DNA of 64,000 nucleotides, from the NCBI RefSeq assembly GCF_900101615.1, contig NZ_FMZX01000001.1:1054001-1118000 (forward strand), read 5' to 3'. The notes beneath the pieces were generated by a model, which saw only the letters and a list, made by a program, of their open reading frames with translations, was not told where the DNA came from and did not search any database. The stretch comes from Belnapia rosea. GTDB lineage: Bacteria > Pseudomonadota > Alphaproteobacteria > Acetobacterales > Acetobacteraceae. The translations under genes and the position numbers were made by a program. Positions within the stretch are counted from its first letter, which is position 1, and each line of letters opens with the position of its first letter. This document shows positions 1 to 7,761 of the stretch, in pieces.

Positions 1-1586
1 GAATGGCTGGCGATGATCGCGGTGCGCCCCATGCAGAGCCGCTGCAGGCTTTCCAGCACCTCGGCCTCGGTGCCCGGGTCGAGATGGGCGGTGGGCTCGT
101 CCAGCAGCACGAGCGGCGTGTCGCGCAGGAAGGCGCGGGCCAGGGCCACGCGCTGGGCCTGCCCGCCGGACAGGCCCCAGCCCCCCTCCCCGACCAGCGT
201 GTCGAGGCCCTGCGGCAGGCCTTCGGCGAAATCGAGCACCTGGGCGGCCCGGGCGGCGGCCTCCACCTGCCCGGCCGATGCATCCGGCCGGGCGAAGCGG
301 ATATTGTCGCGGATCGAGGCGCGGAAGAGATGCGGCTTCTGCCCGACATAGGAGGAGAGCCGGCGGAGCTCGGCCGGCTTCAGCGCCAGGGCATCCTGGC
401 CGTTGATGGCGATGCGCCCCGCCTCCGGCCGGTTGAAGCCCATCAGCAGGCGCAGGACGGAGGATTTGCCGGCGCCGGAGGCCCCTGCCAGCACCAGGGT
501 CTCGCCGGCATTCACCCGGAAGGAGAGGCCGTCGAGCGCCGGGGGCCGGGCGGGGTCATAGGTCAGCCGCACATCGGTGAAGGTCACGACGACGCGGGGC
601 GGCATCTCTTCCAGGGCGAGGCCGGCGTCCTCCTCGGCGAGCAGCAGCGGAGCCAGGGCGGCGGCGGCGCCGGCCGCGGCAAGGCGCTCGTGATAGGCGG
701 CGGCGAAGGCGCGGAGCGGGGCGAAGAAGGCGGGGACCAGCAGCAGGCAGAAGAGGCCGGCGGCCGGGTCGCCACCCTCCAGCGCACCATGGCGCCAGGC
801 GATGCAGGCCAGCGCCAGGGCGGAGAGCAGCTCGAGCGCGGTGCCCGAGAGGAAGGCGACGCGCAGCACGGACATGGTGCGGCGGCGCAACTCGTTCGCC
901 GCCTCGCCCAGCGCCTCGGCCTCCGCCTCCTGCCGGTTGAAGAGGACGAGGGTGGGCAGGCCGCGCATGCGGTCGAGGAAGCGGCCGGAAAGGCGCTCCA
1001 GCGCCTCGAATTGACGGCGGCTGGCCTGGGCGGCGCCGATGCCCGTCGCCGCCATCGCCACAGGGTAGAGCAGGCCGGCGATGGCGAGCAGCAACCCGCT
1101 GCGCGGGTCGGCATAGGTCGCCGCGGCGATGACCATCAGCGGGGCCAGCAGGGCGAGCATGGCGGTCGGCAGCCAGCGGCCGAAATAGCCGTCCAGCGCC
1201 TCCACCCGGTCCACCACCAGCGAGGCGGCCTCGCCGACGCCGCGCGGGGCGGCGGGGCCGGCGGCGAGCAGCCGGGCGAAGGTCATGTCGCGGAGCCGGG
1301 TGCGCGCCGTCTCGCCGGCGGCGAGCTGGGCGCGTTCCTGGGCGAGGCCGAGGGCGGCGCCGAGCAGGGCCAGCGCCGCGGCGGCGGCCAGCTCCGGCCA
1401 GCCGGCACCGGAGGCGCCAAGCAGCGTGGCGAGCAACCGGGCGACCAGCCAGGTGGTGCCGAGCGCACAGGCCGTGGCCGCCACCCCCAGCAGGACGGGC
1501 AGCAGGACACGGCCACGCAGGGCACGGGATTCGCGACGCAACAGAAGGCGCGCCGCCTCCTGCTGCCCAGCCGAGGGGGAAGCCAT
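1..1586 (-). CDS. cydD: Thiol reductant ABC exporter, CydD-type (3' part cut off by the window edge)
   Basis: Fused membrane and ATPase subunit of the CydDC-type exporter, which in known systems moves cysteine or glutathione to the periplasm and supports cytochrome bd assembly. About 528 residues are visible. The first 330 hold hydrophobic transmembrane helices. The nucleotide-binding domain follows, with Walker A GASGAGKSS, a Q-loop (VGQKPHLF), signature LSGGQAQRVALARA, Walker B VLLDEPTAHLD and the switch His at the window edge. The gene reads toward base 1, so its last residues and probably cydC lie outside. I chose the ATG at 1586-1584, which begins MASPSAGQQEA; no better start is seen. 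It diverges from the deacetylase gene across a 92-bp gap that holds a strong palindrome. The CydD rather than CydC call rests on overall similarity and order, so a related ABC exporter is possible. Confidence 0.85.
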   Translation of the reverse strand, partial: MASPSAGQQEAARLLLRRESRALRGRVLLPVLLGVAATACALGTTWLVARLLATLLGASGAGWPELAAAAALALLGAALGLAQERAQLAAGETARTRLRDMTFARLLAAGPAAPRGVGEAASLVVDRVEALDGYFGRWLPTAMLALLAPLMVIAAATYADPRSGLLLAIAGLLYPVAMAATGIGAAQASRRQFEALERLSGRFLDRMRGLPTLVLFNRQEAEAEALGEAANELRRRTMSVLRVAFLSGTALELLSALALACIAWRHGALEGGDPAAGLFCLLLVPAFFAPLRAFAAAYHERLAAAGAAAALAPLLLAEEDAGLALEEMPPRVVVTFTDVRLTYDPARPPALDGLSFRVNAGETLVLAGASGAGKSSVLRLLMGFNRPEAGRIAINGQDALALKPAELRRLSSYVGQKPHLFRASIRDNIRFARPDASAGQVEAAARAAQVLDFAEGLPQGLDTLVGEGGWGLSGGQAQRVALARAFLRDTPLVLLDEPTAHLDPGTEAEVLESLQRLCMGRTAIIASH

Positions 1587-1618
1587 GGCGCATTCTATGC
1601 TGCCGGACGGGGTCACGT

Positions 1619-1640
1619 CACCTTGCGTTGACGCAAGGTG
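1619..1640. promoter_or_regulatory. Perfect 9-bp-arm palindrome in a divergent promoter region
   Basis: CACCTTGCG and CGCAAGGTG are exact inverted repeats around TTGA. The site lies 33 bp upstream of the cydD start and 39 bp upstream of the deacetylase start. Its shape (ACCTTGC ... GCAAGGT, 20-22 bp) resembles MerR-family operators, but no regulator gene is adjacent, so the protein that binds is unknown. Confidence 0.5.
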
Positions 1641-1678
1641 GCGGGCAGATCTCGGCAAACCATTGCGGATCTCCCCCT

Positions 1679-2569
1679 ATGCTGCCCAGCCATGGCCGCT
1701 ACCGCTACCATCCCTGGCCCGAGCGGCCCCGCTATGCCTGGCCCGGCGGGGCGAAGCTCGCCGTCTATCTCGGCGTCAATCTCGAGCATTTCGCCTTCGG
1801 CGAGGGGCTGGGGGCGGAGCTGGCGCCCGGCGGCCCGCAGCCGGACGTGCTGAACCATGCCTGGCGCGACTACGGCAACCGGGTGGGTGCCTGGCGGCTG
1901 ATCGAGCTGCTGGACGCGCTCGGCCTGCCGGCGACGGTGCTGCTGAACAGCGCGATGTATGACCACGCGCCGCAGCTGGTGGCGGCGCATCGCGCCCGCG
2001 GCGACGAGATCGCCGGGCATGGGCGGACCAACAGCGAGCGGCAGTCGGTGCTTGATGAAGGTCCGGAGCGGGCGCTGATCGCCGAGAGCACGGCGGCGAT
2101 CCTGCGGCATGAGGGCGTGGCGCCGCGCGGCTGGCTCTCGCCCTGGATCGCCGAGAGCCGGGTGACGCCGGAGCTGCTGGCCGAGGCGGGCTATCGCTAT
2201 ACGCTGAACTGGTGCGCCGACGACCAGCCGATCTGGATGGAGACGGGTGGCGGGCGGCTGCTCGCCATCCCCTATCCGCAGGAGGTCAACGACATCCCCG
2301 CGGTCGTGGCGCGCAAGGACGGGGCGGAGCAATTCGCCGCCATGATCGGCGCCGATTTCGCGGAGCGGCTGGAGCAGGTGGCGCGGGACGGCATCCCCCA
2401 GGTGATGGGGATCGCGCTGCACCCCTATATCATCGGCCAGCCCTACCGGCTGCGGGCGCTGCGCGGGGCGCTCTCGGCCATCGCGGCACGGCGGGATGAG
2501 GTCTGGATCACCACGGCGGGCGGGGTGCTCGACCATGTGCTCGGCCTGCCGGAGGGCAGCGTGCCATGA
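1679..2569 (+). CDS. Polysaccharide deacetylase-family hydrolase (PuuE-like)
   Basis: A 296-residue carbohydrate-esterase-4-type protein, of the group that includes PuuE-like allantoinases and peptidoglycan or chitin deacetylases. It has the family's early VNLEHFAFG segment, a central GHGRTNSERQ metal-site region and a late ALHPYIIGQPYR segment. An upstream TTG at 1628 stays in frame, but the ATG at 1679 gives the expected start (MLPSHGRYRYHPWP) and leaves the palindrome at 1619-1640 outside the gene. No signal peptide is visible, so it is probably cytoplasmic, which favours a small-molecule amidase over a cell-wall enzyme. Its stop overlaps the lipocalin start (ATGA), so the two genes are cotranscribed. 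The substrate cannot be told from the sequence. Confidence 0.8.
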   Translation: MLPSHGRYRYHPWPERPRYAWPGGAKLAVYLGVNLEHFAFGEGLGAELAPGGPQPDVLNHAWRDYGNRVGAWRLIELLDALGLPATVLLNSAMYDHAPQLVAAHRARGDEIAGHGRTNSERQSVLDEGPERALIAESTAAILRHEGVAPRGWLSPWIAESRVTPELLAEAGYRYTLNWCADDQPIWMETGGGRLLAIPYPQEVNDIPAVVARKDGAEQFAAMIGADFAERLEQVARDGIPQVMGIALHPYIIGQPYRLRALRGALSAIAARRDEVWITTAGGVLDHVLGLPEGSVP

Positions 2570-3090
2570 GGGCGGCACTGCTCGGCGCCCTGCTGCTGCT
2601 GGCCGGCTGTGCCGGGGCGCCGCCGGCGGATGCGCCGAGGACCGTGCCGGCGGTGGAGCTCGGGCGGTATCTCGGCACCTGGTACGAGATCGCCCGGCTG
2701 CCGAACCGCTTCCAGGATGGCGGCGGACGGGCCTGCGAGGCGGTGACCGCCACCTATTCGCCGCGCGACGATGGCGGCATCGGCGTGCTGAACCGCTGCG
2801 ACGATGCCGGGCAGACGCGCGAGGCGGCGGGCCGCGCCTATTCGGTGCCCGGCAGCGGCGATGCGCGGCTGCGGGTGTCGTTCTTCTGGCCATTCTACGG
2901 GGATTACTGGGTCATCGGACTCGACCCCGGCTACCGCTGGGCGGTGGTCGGGGCGCCGGACCGGCGCTATCTCTGGGTCCTCGCCCGCGAGCGGCGGCTG
3001 GCACCGGCGGAGTGGAGCCGGGCGATCGCCATCGCCCGGTCCGAGGGTTTCGCGGTGGAACGCCTGCGCCTCACCCGGCAGCCAGACTAG
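2566..3090 (+). CDS. blc: Bacterial lipocalin, Blc-like lipoprotein
   Basis: A 174-residue outer-membrane lipocalin. The first 15 residues form a lipoprotein signal ending in the lipobox LLAGC, with Cys15 as the lipidated residue. The lipocalin fingerprint GTWYEIARLPNRFQ follows at about residues 38-51, then NRCDDAG and YWVIGLDPGYRWAVVG strands and YLWVLARER. Bacterial Blc proteins bind lysophospholipids or fatty acids and help maintain the envelope under stress. The ATG overlaps the stop of the upstream deacetylase-like gene by four bases, so translation is coupled. Length is normal for the family. Confidence 0.92.
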   Translation: MRAALLGALLLLAGCAGAPPADAPRTVPAVELGRYLGTWYEIARLPNRFQDGGGRACEAVTATYSPRDDGGIGVLNRCDDAGQTREAAGRAYSVPGSGDARLRVSFFWPFYGDYWVIGLDPGYRWAVVGAPDRRYLWVLARERRLAPAEWSRAIAIARSEGFAVERLRLTRQPD

Positions 3091-3149
3091 GCGCCCTCCC
3101 GACTGTTCCGAAATCGTTCAGATGCAGTCAGCTAGAGCCGGTCAGGGGA

Positions 3150-3668
3150 TCAGGTGCCCTCGCCATCCTGCCCGCGCAGCTTGGCCAGCGCCGCGGCAAC
3201 GGCCGCGGTGAGCTCGGTTGGAGCGTAGGGCTTTGTCAGCCAGCCGAGAGGTGCGGCTGCCCCCTCGCCGCGGGCCCGGGTGGCCGCATCCGAGTGCGCC
3301 GTCGCGAACAGGCTCGGGATGCCGAGGCGGCCGCGGATTTCCGACGCGGCGTCGATCCCGTCGCGCGCGCCAGCCAGCCGGATGTCCATCAGCACGAGGT
3401 CGGGCCGCTCGGTGCCGGCGATCTCTACCGCCTCCTCGGCCGTTGCCGCGACCCCGACTACCTCGAAGCCAGCGGAGGCCAGTGCATCCTCGGCTGCGAG
3501 CGCGACGAAGTACTCGTCCTCCACCACCAACACGCGGCCGCGGGGTGGCGCGCCCGTCCCCGAGCGGCCCTCGTCCTGTGCGCGAAGCGAGAATGGCCAC
3601 CCGGAGGGCGACAGGCCCGGAAGGCAGATCCTGGGGGCAGCCGCAGCGTGCCACGTCGGTATGGTCAT
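3150..3668 (-). CDS. Response regulator, single receiver domain
   Basis: A 172-residue protein with one receiver domain at about residues 44-165. The acidic pair is in VVEDE (Glu50, Asp51), the phospho-acceptor is Asp95 in LVLMDIRLAG, and the conserved Lys is Lys146 in LTKPYAP. It has no output domain, as is usual for regulators paired with HWE or HisKA_2 kinases. The start codon overlaps the kinase stop (ATGA), which supports the long form despite about 43 extra N-terminal residues of low complexity. It probably passes the signal on by protein contact rather than by binding DNA. Confidence 0.88.
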   Translation of the reverse strand: MTIPTWHAAAAPRICLPGLSPSGWPFSLRAQDEGRSGTGAPPRGRVLVVEDEYFVALAAEDALASAGFEVVGVAATAEEAVEIAGTERPDLVLMDIRLAGARDGIDAASEIRGRLGIPSLFATAHSDAATRARGEGAAAPLGWLTKPYAPTELTAAVAAALAKLRGQDGEGT

Positions 3669-4744
3669 GCCTTGCCCTTCTCCAACAGCGCTGGCTGGCC
3701 TCGGATGCGCACGGCGCAGCGCGCACCCCCGGCCCGGCCAGGTTCAACCGAGAAGGTGCCGCCGAGCTGGCGCGCCAAGCCGCGCACCAAGCCGAGGCCC
3801 GAGGCGCGCTTGGCCGCGCCGGCGGTCGGCTCGAAGCCCGGCCCCTCATCCTCGACCCAGAGTTCGATGCTCCCGTCTTGCGCCGCGGAGAGGCCGACCC
3901 GGATTTGACCTAGCGCGCCATCGGTACGCGTCCCGTGCTTGACCGCGTTCGCCACCAGCTCGTTCAGGACGAGCGCGAGGGGAATGGCCGCGTCGTTCCC
4001 GATCCCGGCCGGCTCCGCCTCGATCAGCAGGTGTCCGCGCGCGCCCGATGCCTCCGCCACCAGGGTGGCGACCCTGTCGACGAACTCGTCTCCCCGCACG
4101 CCTCGGAGGTCGGAGCCCTGGTAAAGCATCTGGTGCACCGCCCCAACGGCCGCCAGGCGGCGGGAGGCCTCGTTGAGTGCCGCCGCCGCCTCTGGCGCGG
4201 CGGCCTCACGCCGCGCTGCCGAGAGCATGCCCGAGAGCATGTGAATGTTGTTCTTCACCCGGTGGTGCAGCTCGCGCAGCAGCAGGTCGCGCTCGCCCAG
4301 GGCCTGCTCAAGCAGGGCCTGGGCGCGGCGGCGCTCCATGATCTCCTCGTTGAGCTCGCGGATCTTGCGCGTGAGCACAGTGAAGCGTTCATCCGCCTCC
4401 GAAAGGCGCAGGAGCAGGAGGGGCGTCCTGCCCTCCTCGCCGGGGACCAGCAGCCCGGCCTCGCACCGAAAGCGCATCGTCTGCCCCGCGGCATCCCGCA
4501 AAGCTGCCGCGCCGGGGAGGGCACTCCGCGACCCAGAGCAGCGGAGCAGGTAATGGCGAAGGGCTGCCCCGGCCTCGGCGTCGGGGCAGAGCGCGGCGAG
4601 GTCCTCGCCGGCCCGGGCGCCGGGGCCCAGGCGCGCAAGGGCTGCGCGGTTGGCGAAGGCGATCCGGCCCGGCGCGCCGACAAGGAGGGCCGGCTCGGGA
4701 AGGGCCTCCAGGACGCGCGCGGCGCCCTCGTCAGGCGCGGGCAT
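3665..4744 (-). CDS. Sensor histidine kinase, HWE/HisKA_2 class
   Basis: A 359-residue soluble kinase. A PAS-like sensor occupies about residues 10-115, a short coiled coil about 120-150, then the dimerisation box [14 protein letters not shown] with the likely phospho-acceptor at His161. The ATPase domain follows, with N-box [12 protein letters not shown]1 box EDEGPGF and G2 box ASGLGLV. There are no membrane segments. An upstream in-frame ATG at 4864 would add 40 low-complexity residues that overlap the sensor gene. I chose the ATG at 4744 ([11 protein letters not shown]), which overlaps the end of the sensor gene by 14 bp. It is the middle gene of a sensor-kinase-regulator operon. Confidence 0.88.
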   Translation of the reverse strand: MPAPDEGAARVLEALPEPALLVGAPGRIAFANRAALARLGPGARAGEDLAALCPDAEAGAALRHYLLRCSGSRSALPGAAALRDAAGQTMRFRCEAGLLVPGEEGRTPLLLLRLSEADERFTVLTRKIRELNEEIMERRRAQALLEQALGERDLLLRELHHRVKNNIHMLSGMLSAARREAAAPEAAAALNEASRRLAAVGAVHQMLYQGSDLRGVRGDEFVDRVATLVAEASGARGHLLIEAEPAGIGNDAAIPLALVLNELVANAVKHGTRTDGALGQIRVGLSAAQDGSIELWVEDEGPGFEPTAGAAKRASGLGLVRGLARQLGGTFSVEPGRAGGARCAVRIRGQPALLEKGKA

Positions 4745-5273
4745 GGTCGCGGCGGAAGTACTCGCGGAGGCCCGGCTGGGCCTGCTCGGTGGGCCGGAGG
4801 TGGACGACAACCCGGCACCCGGCGTGGCCCTGGGCGATGGTGCGCTCAAGCTCGACCCCGGCATAGCCCAGGTTCTCCGCCGCGATCGAGCCGAAGACGT
4901 TCGAGGTCATCATGCAGAGCGAGGGACGGCCCAGGACGAAGTCGCCGAAGGGACAGGCGCGGTTGCCGAGCACAAGGCGGTCCTCCATCTCCTCGATGAT
5001 AAAAAAATCACCGTGGATGCGCCGCTTGAGATCGACCAACACCTCGGCGACCTGCGCGCGGGAGAGGCGCTCGACGGCGAGGGCGCGGCGGTACTCCGCG
5101 TCGATGTGCTCTCCCATGGCAGCACCGACGACGCTGATGTAGCCGGAAGCCTCCTCGAGGCCGACGATGTCCTGCAGCGTGCCCGCGAGCTCGCGCAGGA
5201 GGCGACGCAGGAAGACGTCGCGGTCGAGCTGCACCTCGCCGGTTTCCGTCGGCGCCGTCGCGATCGCAGTCAT
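4731..5273 (-). CDS. Methanogen output domain 1 (MetOD1)-type sensor protein
   Basis: A 180-residue protein recognised by its C-terminal half ([23 protein letters not shown] and [15 protein letters not shown]), which matches the family named methanogen output domain 1. Three cysteines (107, 120, 153) sit in that domain and could bind a metal, a cofactor or a redox signal; this is inference. The N-terminal half is mostly helical. The start is the ATG at 5273, with GGGGAG seven bases upstream; a TTG 15 bases further upstream would put that ribosome site inside the gene. It heads an operon whose next two genes are an HWE kinase and a receiver, so it probably supplies or tunes the input signal. 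The family's function is unknown. Confidence 0.72.
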   Translation of the reverse strand: MTAIATAPTETGEVQLDRDVFLRRLLRELAGTLQDIVGLEEASGYISVVGAAMGEHIDAEYRRALAVERLSRAQVAEVLVDLKRRIHGDFFIIEEMEDRLVLGNRACPFGDFVLGRPSLCMMTSNVFGSIAAENLGYAGVELERTIAQGHAGCRVVVHLRPTEQAQPGLREYFRRDHARA

Positions 5274-5623
5274 AGCAGTTCTCCCCAAGGCGCGTGCAAG
5301 GCCACGCCCCCGGAGGCATTGTTACGGTCGGTACGACCAGGCAGCAATACCGTTGTCCGTGTGGGCCCCTCGTCGGCACACCGCGAGGGCAGCCGGGGCT
5401 ACCAATCCGGTCTGCATCCACCCGCGCGGATCGGGTGCGGCCAGTCCCGGGAGGCTACCTTTAGCGATCGGGCTGAGGATCGCTAGCGCCCCGTCTCAAC
5501 CGTTCCGCCCGCTGTCAGGAACAGGCCCCAAACCGTGAGTAGTTGTGACAACTGCCTCTGTAAGTGCCGGTGGGCCGTGGAGCGCGTGTCCTTCCCGGAC
5601 GCGTCATGGCAGGCGGCGGCGCG
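5274..5623. other. Long intergenic region upstream of the sensor operon
   Basis: These 350 bp carry no convincing gene. They form the upstream region of the sensor-kinase-regulator operon and the 3' flank of the radical SAM pair. The one clear signal is a 13-bp palindrome, AGTTGT-G-ACAACT, at 5541-5553, about 270 bp upstream of the sensor start. No confident -35/-10 pair was found. Confidence 0.5.
5541..5553. promoter_or_regulatory. 13-bp perfect palindrome, possible operator
   Basis: AGTTGT and ACAACT flank a single G. The local base composition is lower in GC than its surroundings. It lies between the sensor operon and the radical SAM genes. No known operator is recognised. Confidence 0.3.
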
Positions 5624-6685
5624 TCAGGTCCAGTAGAGGCGGCGGGCATCCGGCAGGCGATGGGCGAGGCTCGCTTCCAGGCTGCGGCGGAGATCGGCCA
5701 TCTGCTCGCGCTGGAAGACGTATTTGACGCCACCGAACTTGGTCGTCTTCCGGCTGCGCGCGGCATCGTCCATCTCGAGGCGGCTGCCGGGGTACCAGTC
5801 ACGCAGGATCTTCCGCGAGGACTCCGTGAAGCGGTGGGTGATCAGCTCGACAGTGAGGTCGGGGCCGGGGATGCCTTGCAGCGCGACGGCGCAGTCGGCC
5901 AGCAGCTGGTCATACTGCGCCTGCCAGCCGGGAATCGGCAGGATGGGCGCGATAGTGAGGCCAATGCGGTAGCCGGCCTCGGCGACGCGACGCAGGGCGG
6001 CGAGGCGGGCGGGCATGCGCGGGGCGCCACCTTCGAAACGCTCGGCGCCGGCGGCATTCAGCGAGAAGCGGATGCGCGTGCGCCGGTTATGCGGCAGGGC
6101 GAGCAGCGGCTCCACCGCATCGTATTTGGTGGTGAAGCGCAGCTGGACGGGCGCGTCCCACTCCCCGAAGCGGCGGATCACCGTGGCGAGCGATCCGGTG
6201 ATGTGCTCGAGGGCCAGCGGATCGGTATAGCAGGAGCATTCGAAGGTGGTGCCCTCCCCTGCCCTCGCCTCGTTGCGGGAGGTGACGCGGCCTTCGCCCA
6301 GCAGCGGCGGCAGCTCCGCCAGGATCTCCGGCAGGTTGGCATAGGCACGGATGATGGGCGGGCCGGCGAGCGAGCCGGCCAGGTAGCAATAATGGCAATG
6401 CGCCGGGCAGCCGGCGGCGAGGTCGAAGCGCCAGTCGGCGCTGGGCGGGATGGGTTGCGGGCGGCGCTTGCTCGGCGGCGAGACGACGAGGGCGAGGGTC
6501 GTCTTGGCGTCGCGGTAGGTGTCGGGGAGGCCGGTCAGCCGGTCCGACTTCAGGGCGACCACCTCGGCGCCGAGGGCGGCGGCGCGCTCGGCCATGGCGG
6601 CGCCCTCTGGCCAAGCTAGGGCGGCGGGCGTGGCGAGGACGCGCTTCGGCACCCAGAGGCGCGGCGGTGCGGCGTCAAAAGGCAT
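5624..6685 (-). CDS. Spore photoproduct lyase-like radical SAM protein (second of pair)
   Basis: A 353-residue radical SAM enzyme. The [4Fe-4S] motif is CPAHCHYC, with Cys93, Cys97 and Cys100. Residues 150-152 (CSC) open the stretch CYTDPLALEHITGSL, which aligns with the segment of Bacillus SplB holding the catalytic cysteine, so Cys152 is its likely counterpart. The C-terminal part keeps the FGGVKYVF sequence of the proteobacterial SPL family. SplB reverses the spore photoproduct in UV-damaged DNA. This organism is not expected to form spores, so the true substrate is open. Its start overlaps the upstream SPL-like gene by 11 bp, so the two are made together. Confidence 0.82.
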   Translation of the reverse strand: MPFDAAPPRLWVPKRVLATPAALAWPEGAAMAERAAALGAEVVALKSDRLTGLPDTYRDAKTTLALVVSPPSKRRPQPIPPSADWRFDLAAGCPAHCHYCYLAGSLAGPPIIRAYANLPEILAELPPLLGEGRVTSRNEARAGEGTTFECSCYTDPLALEHITGSLATVIRRFGEWDAPVQLRFTTKYDAVEPLLALPHNRRTRIRFSLNAAGAERFEGGAPRMPARLAALRRVAEAGYRIGLTIAPILPIPGWQAQYDQLLADCAVALQGIPGPDLTVELITHRFTESSRKILRDWYPGSRLEMDDAARSRKTTKFGGVKYVFQREQMADLRRSLEASLAHRLPDARRLYWT

Positions 6686-7730
6686 AGCGCACCCGGCAAT
6701 AGGGCATGTGCTGCGCCAGCAGGGCCTGGAAGCGGGAGAGCCAGCGGCCCTTCCAGCCGGTGCGGTAGCGGAGGTTCACCCCGCCGGCCTCGGAGCGCTT
6801 CTCCTCCTGGATGTCGGGGCGCCAGAGCAGGTCCTCCGCGCGCGGATGCCAGGCGAGGTTCACCTCATGCAGGGCTTCGTTATGGGTCAGCATGATGATC
6901 TCGGCGGCCAGTTGCTGCTTCACCGCAGCGGGCAGCACGGCGTCGAGTTCCGCGAAGAGCGCCGTCCATTCCGCCTCCCAGCCCTCGTGCAGGACGACGG
7001 GGGAGAAGTTCAGGTGCAGCTCGTAGCCGGCGCGGTGCAGCTCCGGGATGAAGGCGATGCGCTCGGCGATGGGGGCCGTGCGCACGTCGAGCAGCTTCGC
7101 CATGCCAGGCGGCATCAGGGACATGCGGATGCGGGTGCGGCCCTGCGGATCGTAGTCGAGCAGCGCGGGCGTCACGCCCTTGGTCGCGAAGCTGCCCTTG
7201 GCATGGGGCAAGCTGCGGAACAGCGCGACGAGGTCCCGCACATTGTCGGAGATCAGCGCATCGACCGAGAGATCGCCATTCTCGCCGAGATCATAGACCC
7301 AGGCATCGGGATCGACCTGGTTGGGCTCGCGCTTCGGCCCCTGCTGCGCGGCATGGCGGGCGGTGGCGGCAAGGATCTGCTCGATATTGGCGAAGACGGT
7401 GATCGGGTTCGCATGGCCCTTGCGGCGCGCGACATAGCAATAGGCACAGGCCATGGCGCAGCCATTCGAGGTCGAGGGCGCGATGAAATCGGCGCTGCGG
7501 CCATTCGGGCGGAAGGCCAGGCCCTTCTTCACGCCGAGGACCAGCACCTCGCGCTTCGGGCGCAGATACTCCTCCGGTTCGGCCTCGCGGAGCTCCGGGA
7601 TGCGCCAGTGGGAGGCGACCTCGATCCGCTCGACCGCGGGGAAGCGGGCGAGGATGGCCTGCCCGCGCGGCAGGGCCGCCGCGGCGGGTTCGCAATAGAT
7701 CCGGCGGATGTCGAGGAGGGGTGCGCTCAC
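6675..7730 (-). CDS. Spore photoproduct lyase-like radical SAM protein (first of pair)
   Basis: A 351-residue radical SAM enzyme with the cluster motif CAMACAYC (Cys91, Cys95, Cys98) preceded by STSNG, and with GENGDLSVDALISDNV typical of the other proteobacterial SPL branch. No cysteine is found where the partner protein has its CYTD segment, so the two are not interchangeable. It is transcribed first and overlaps its partner by 11 bp. A heterodimer or a two-step DNA repair reaction is a reasonable inference; neither is demonstrated here. Sequence identity between the two is low apart from the cluster region, so they are old paralogues rather than a recent duplication. Confidence 0.82.
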   Translation of the reverse strand: MSAPLLDIRRIYCEPAAAALPRGQAILARFPAVERIEVASHWRIPELREAEPEEYLRPKREVLVLGVKKGLAFRPNGRSADFIAPSTSNGCAMACAYCYVARRKGHANPITVFANIEQILAATARHAAQQGPKREPNQVDPDAWVYDLGENGDLSVDALISDNVRDLVALFRSLPHAKGSFATKGVTPALLDYDPQGRTRIRMSLMPPGMAKLLDVRTAPIAERIAFIPELHRAGYELHLNFSPVVLHEGWEAEWTALFAELDAVLPAAVKQQLAAEIIMLTHNEALHEVNLAWHPRAEDLLWRPDIQEEKRSEAGGVNLRYRTGWKGRWLSRFQALLAQHMPYCRVRYAF

Positions 7731-7761
7731 CCCCTCTATCTGGGGATGTGCGGGCGGAACG

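Noticed and set aside
3-1631. A 542-codon open frame on the plus strand over cydD
   Set aside because: It is antisense to a clear ABC transporter and is a by-product of very high GC; the translation has no family features.
5518-5545. EcfG-type stress promoter (GGAAC ... GTT)
   Set aside because: The spacer is 18 bp, the -10 is poor, and it would read into the 3' end of an opposite-strand gene.
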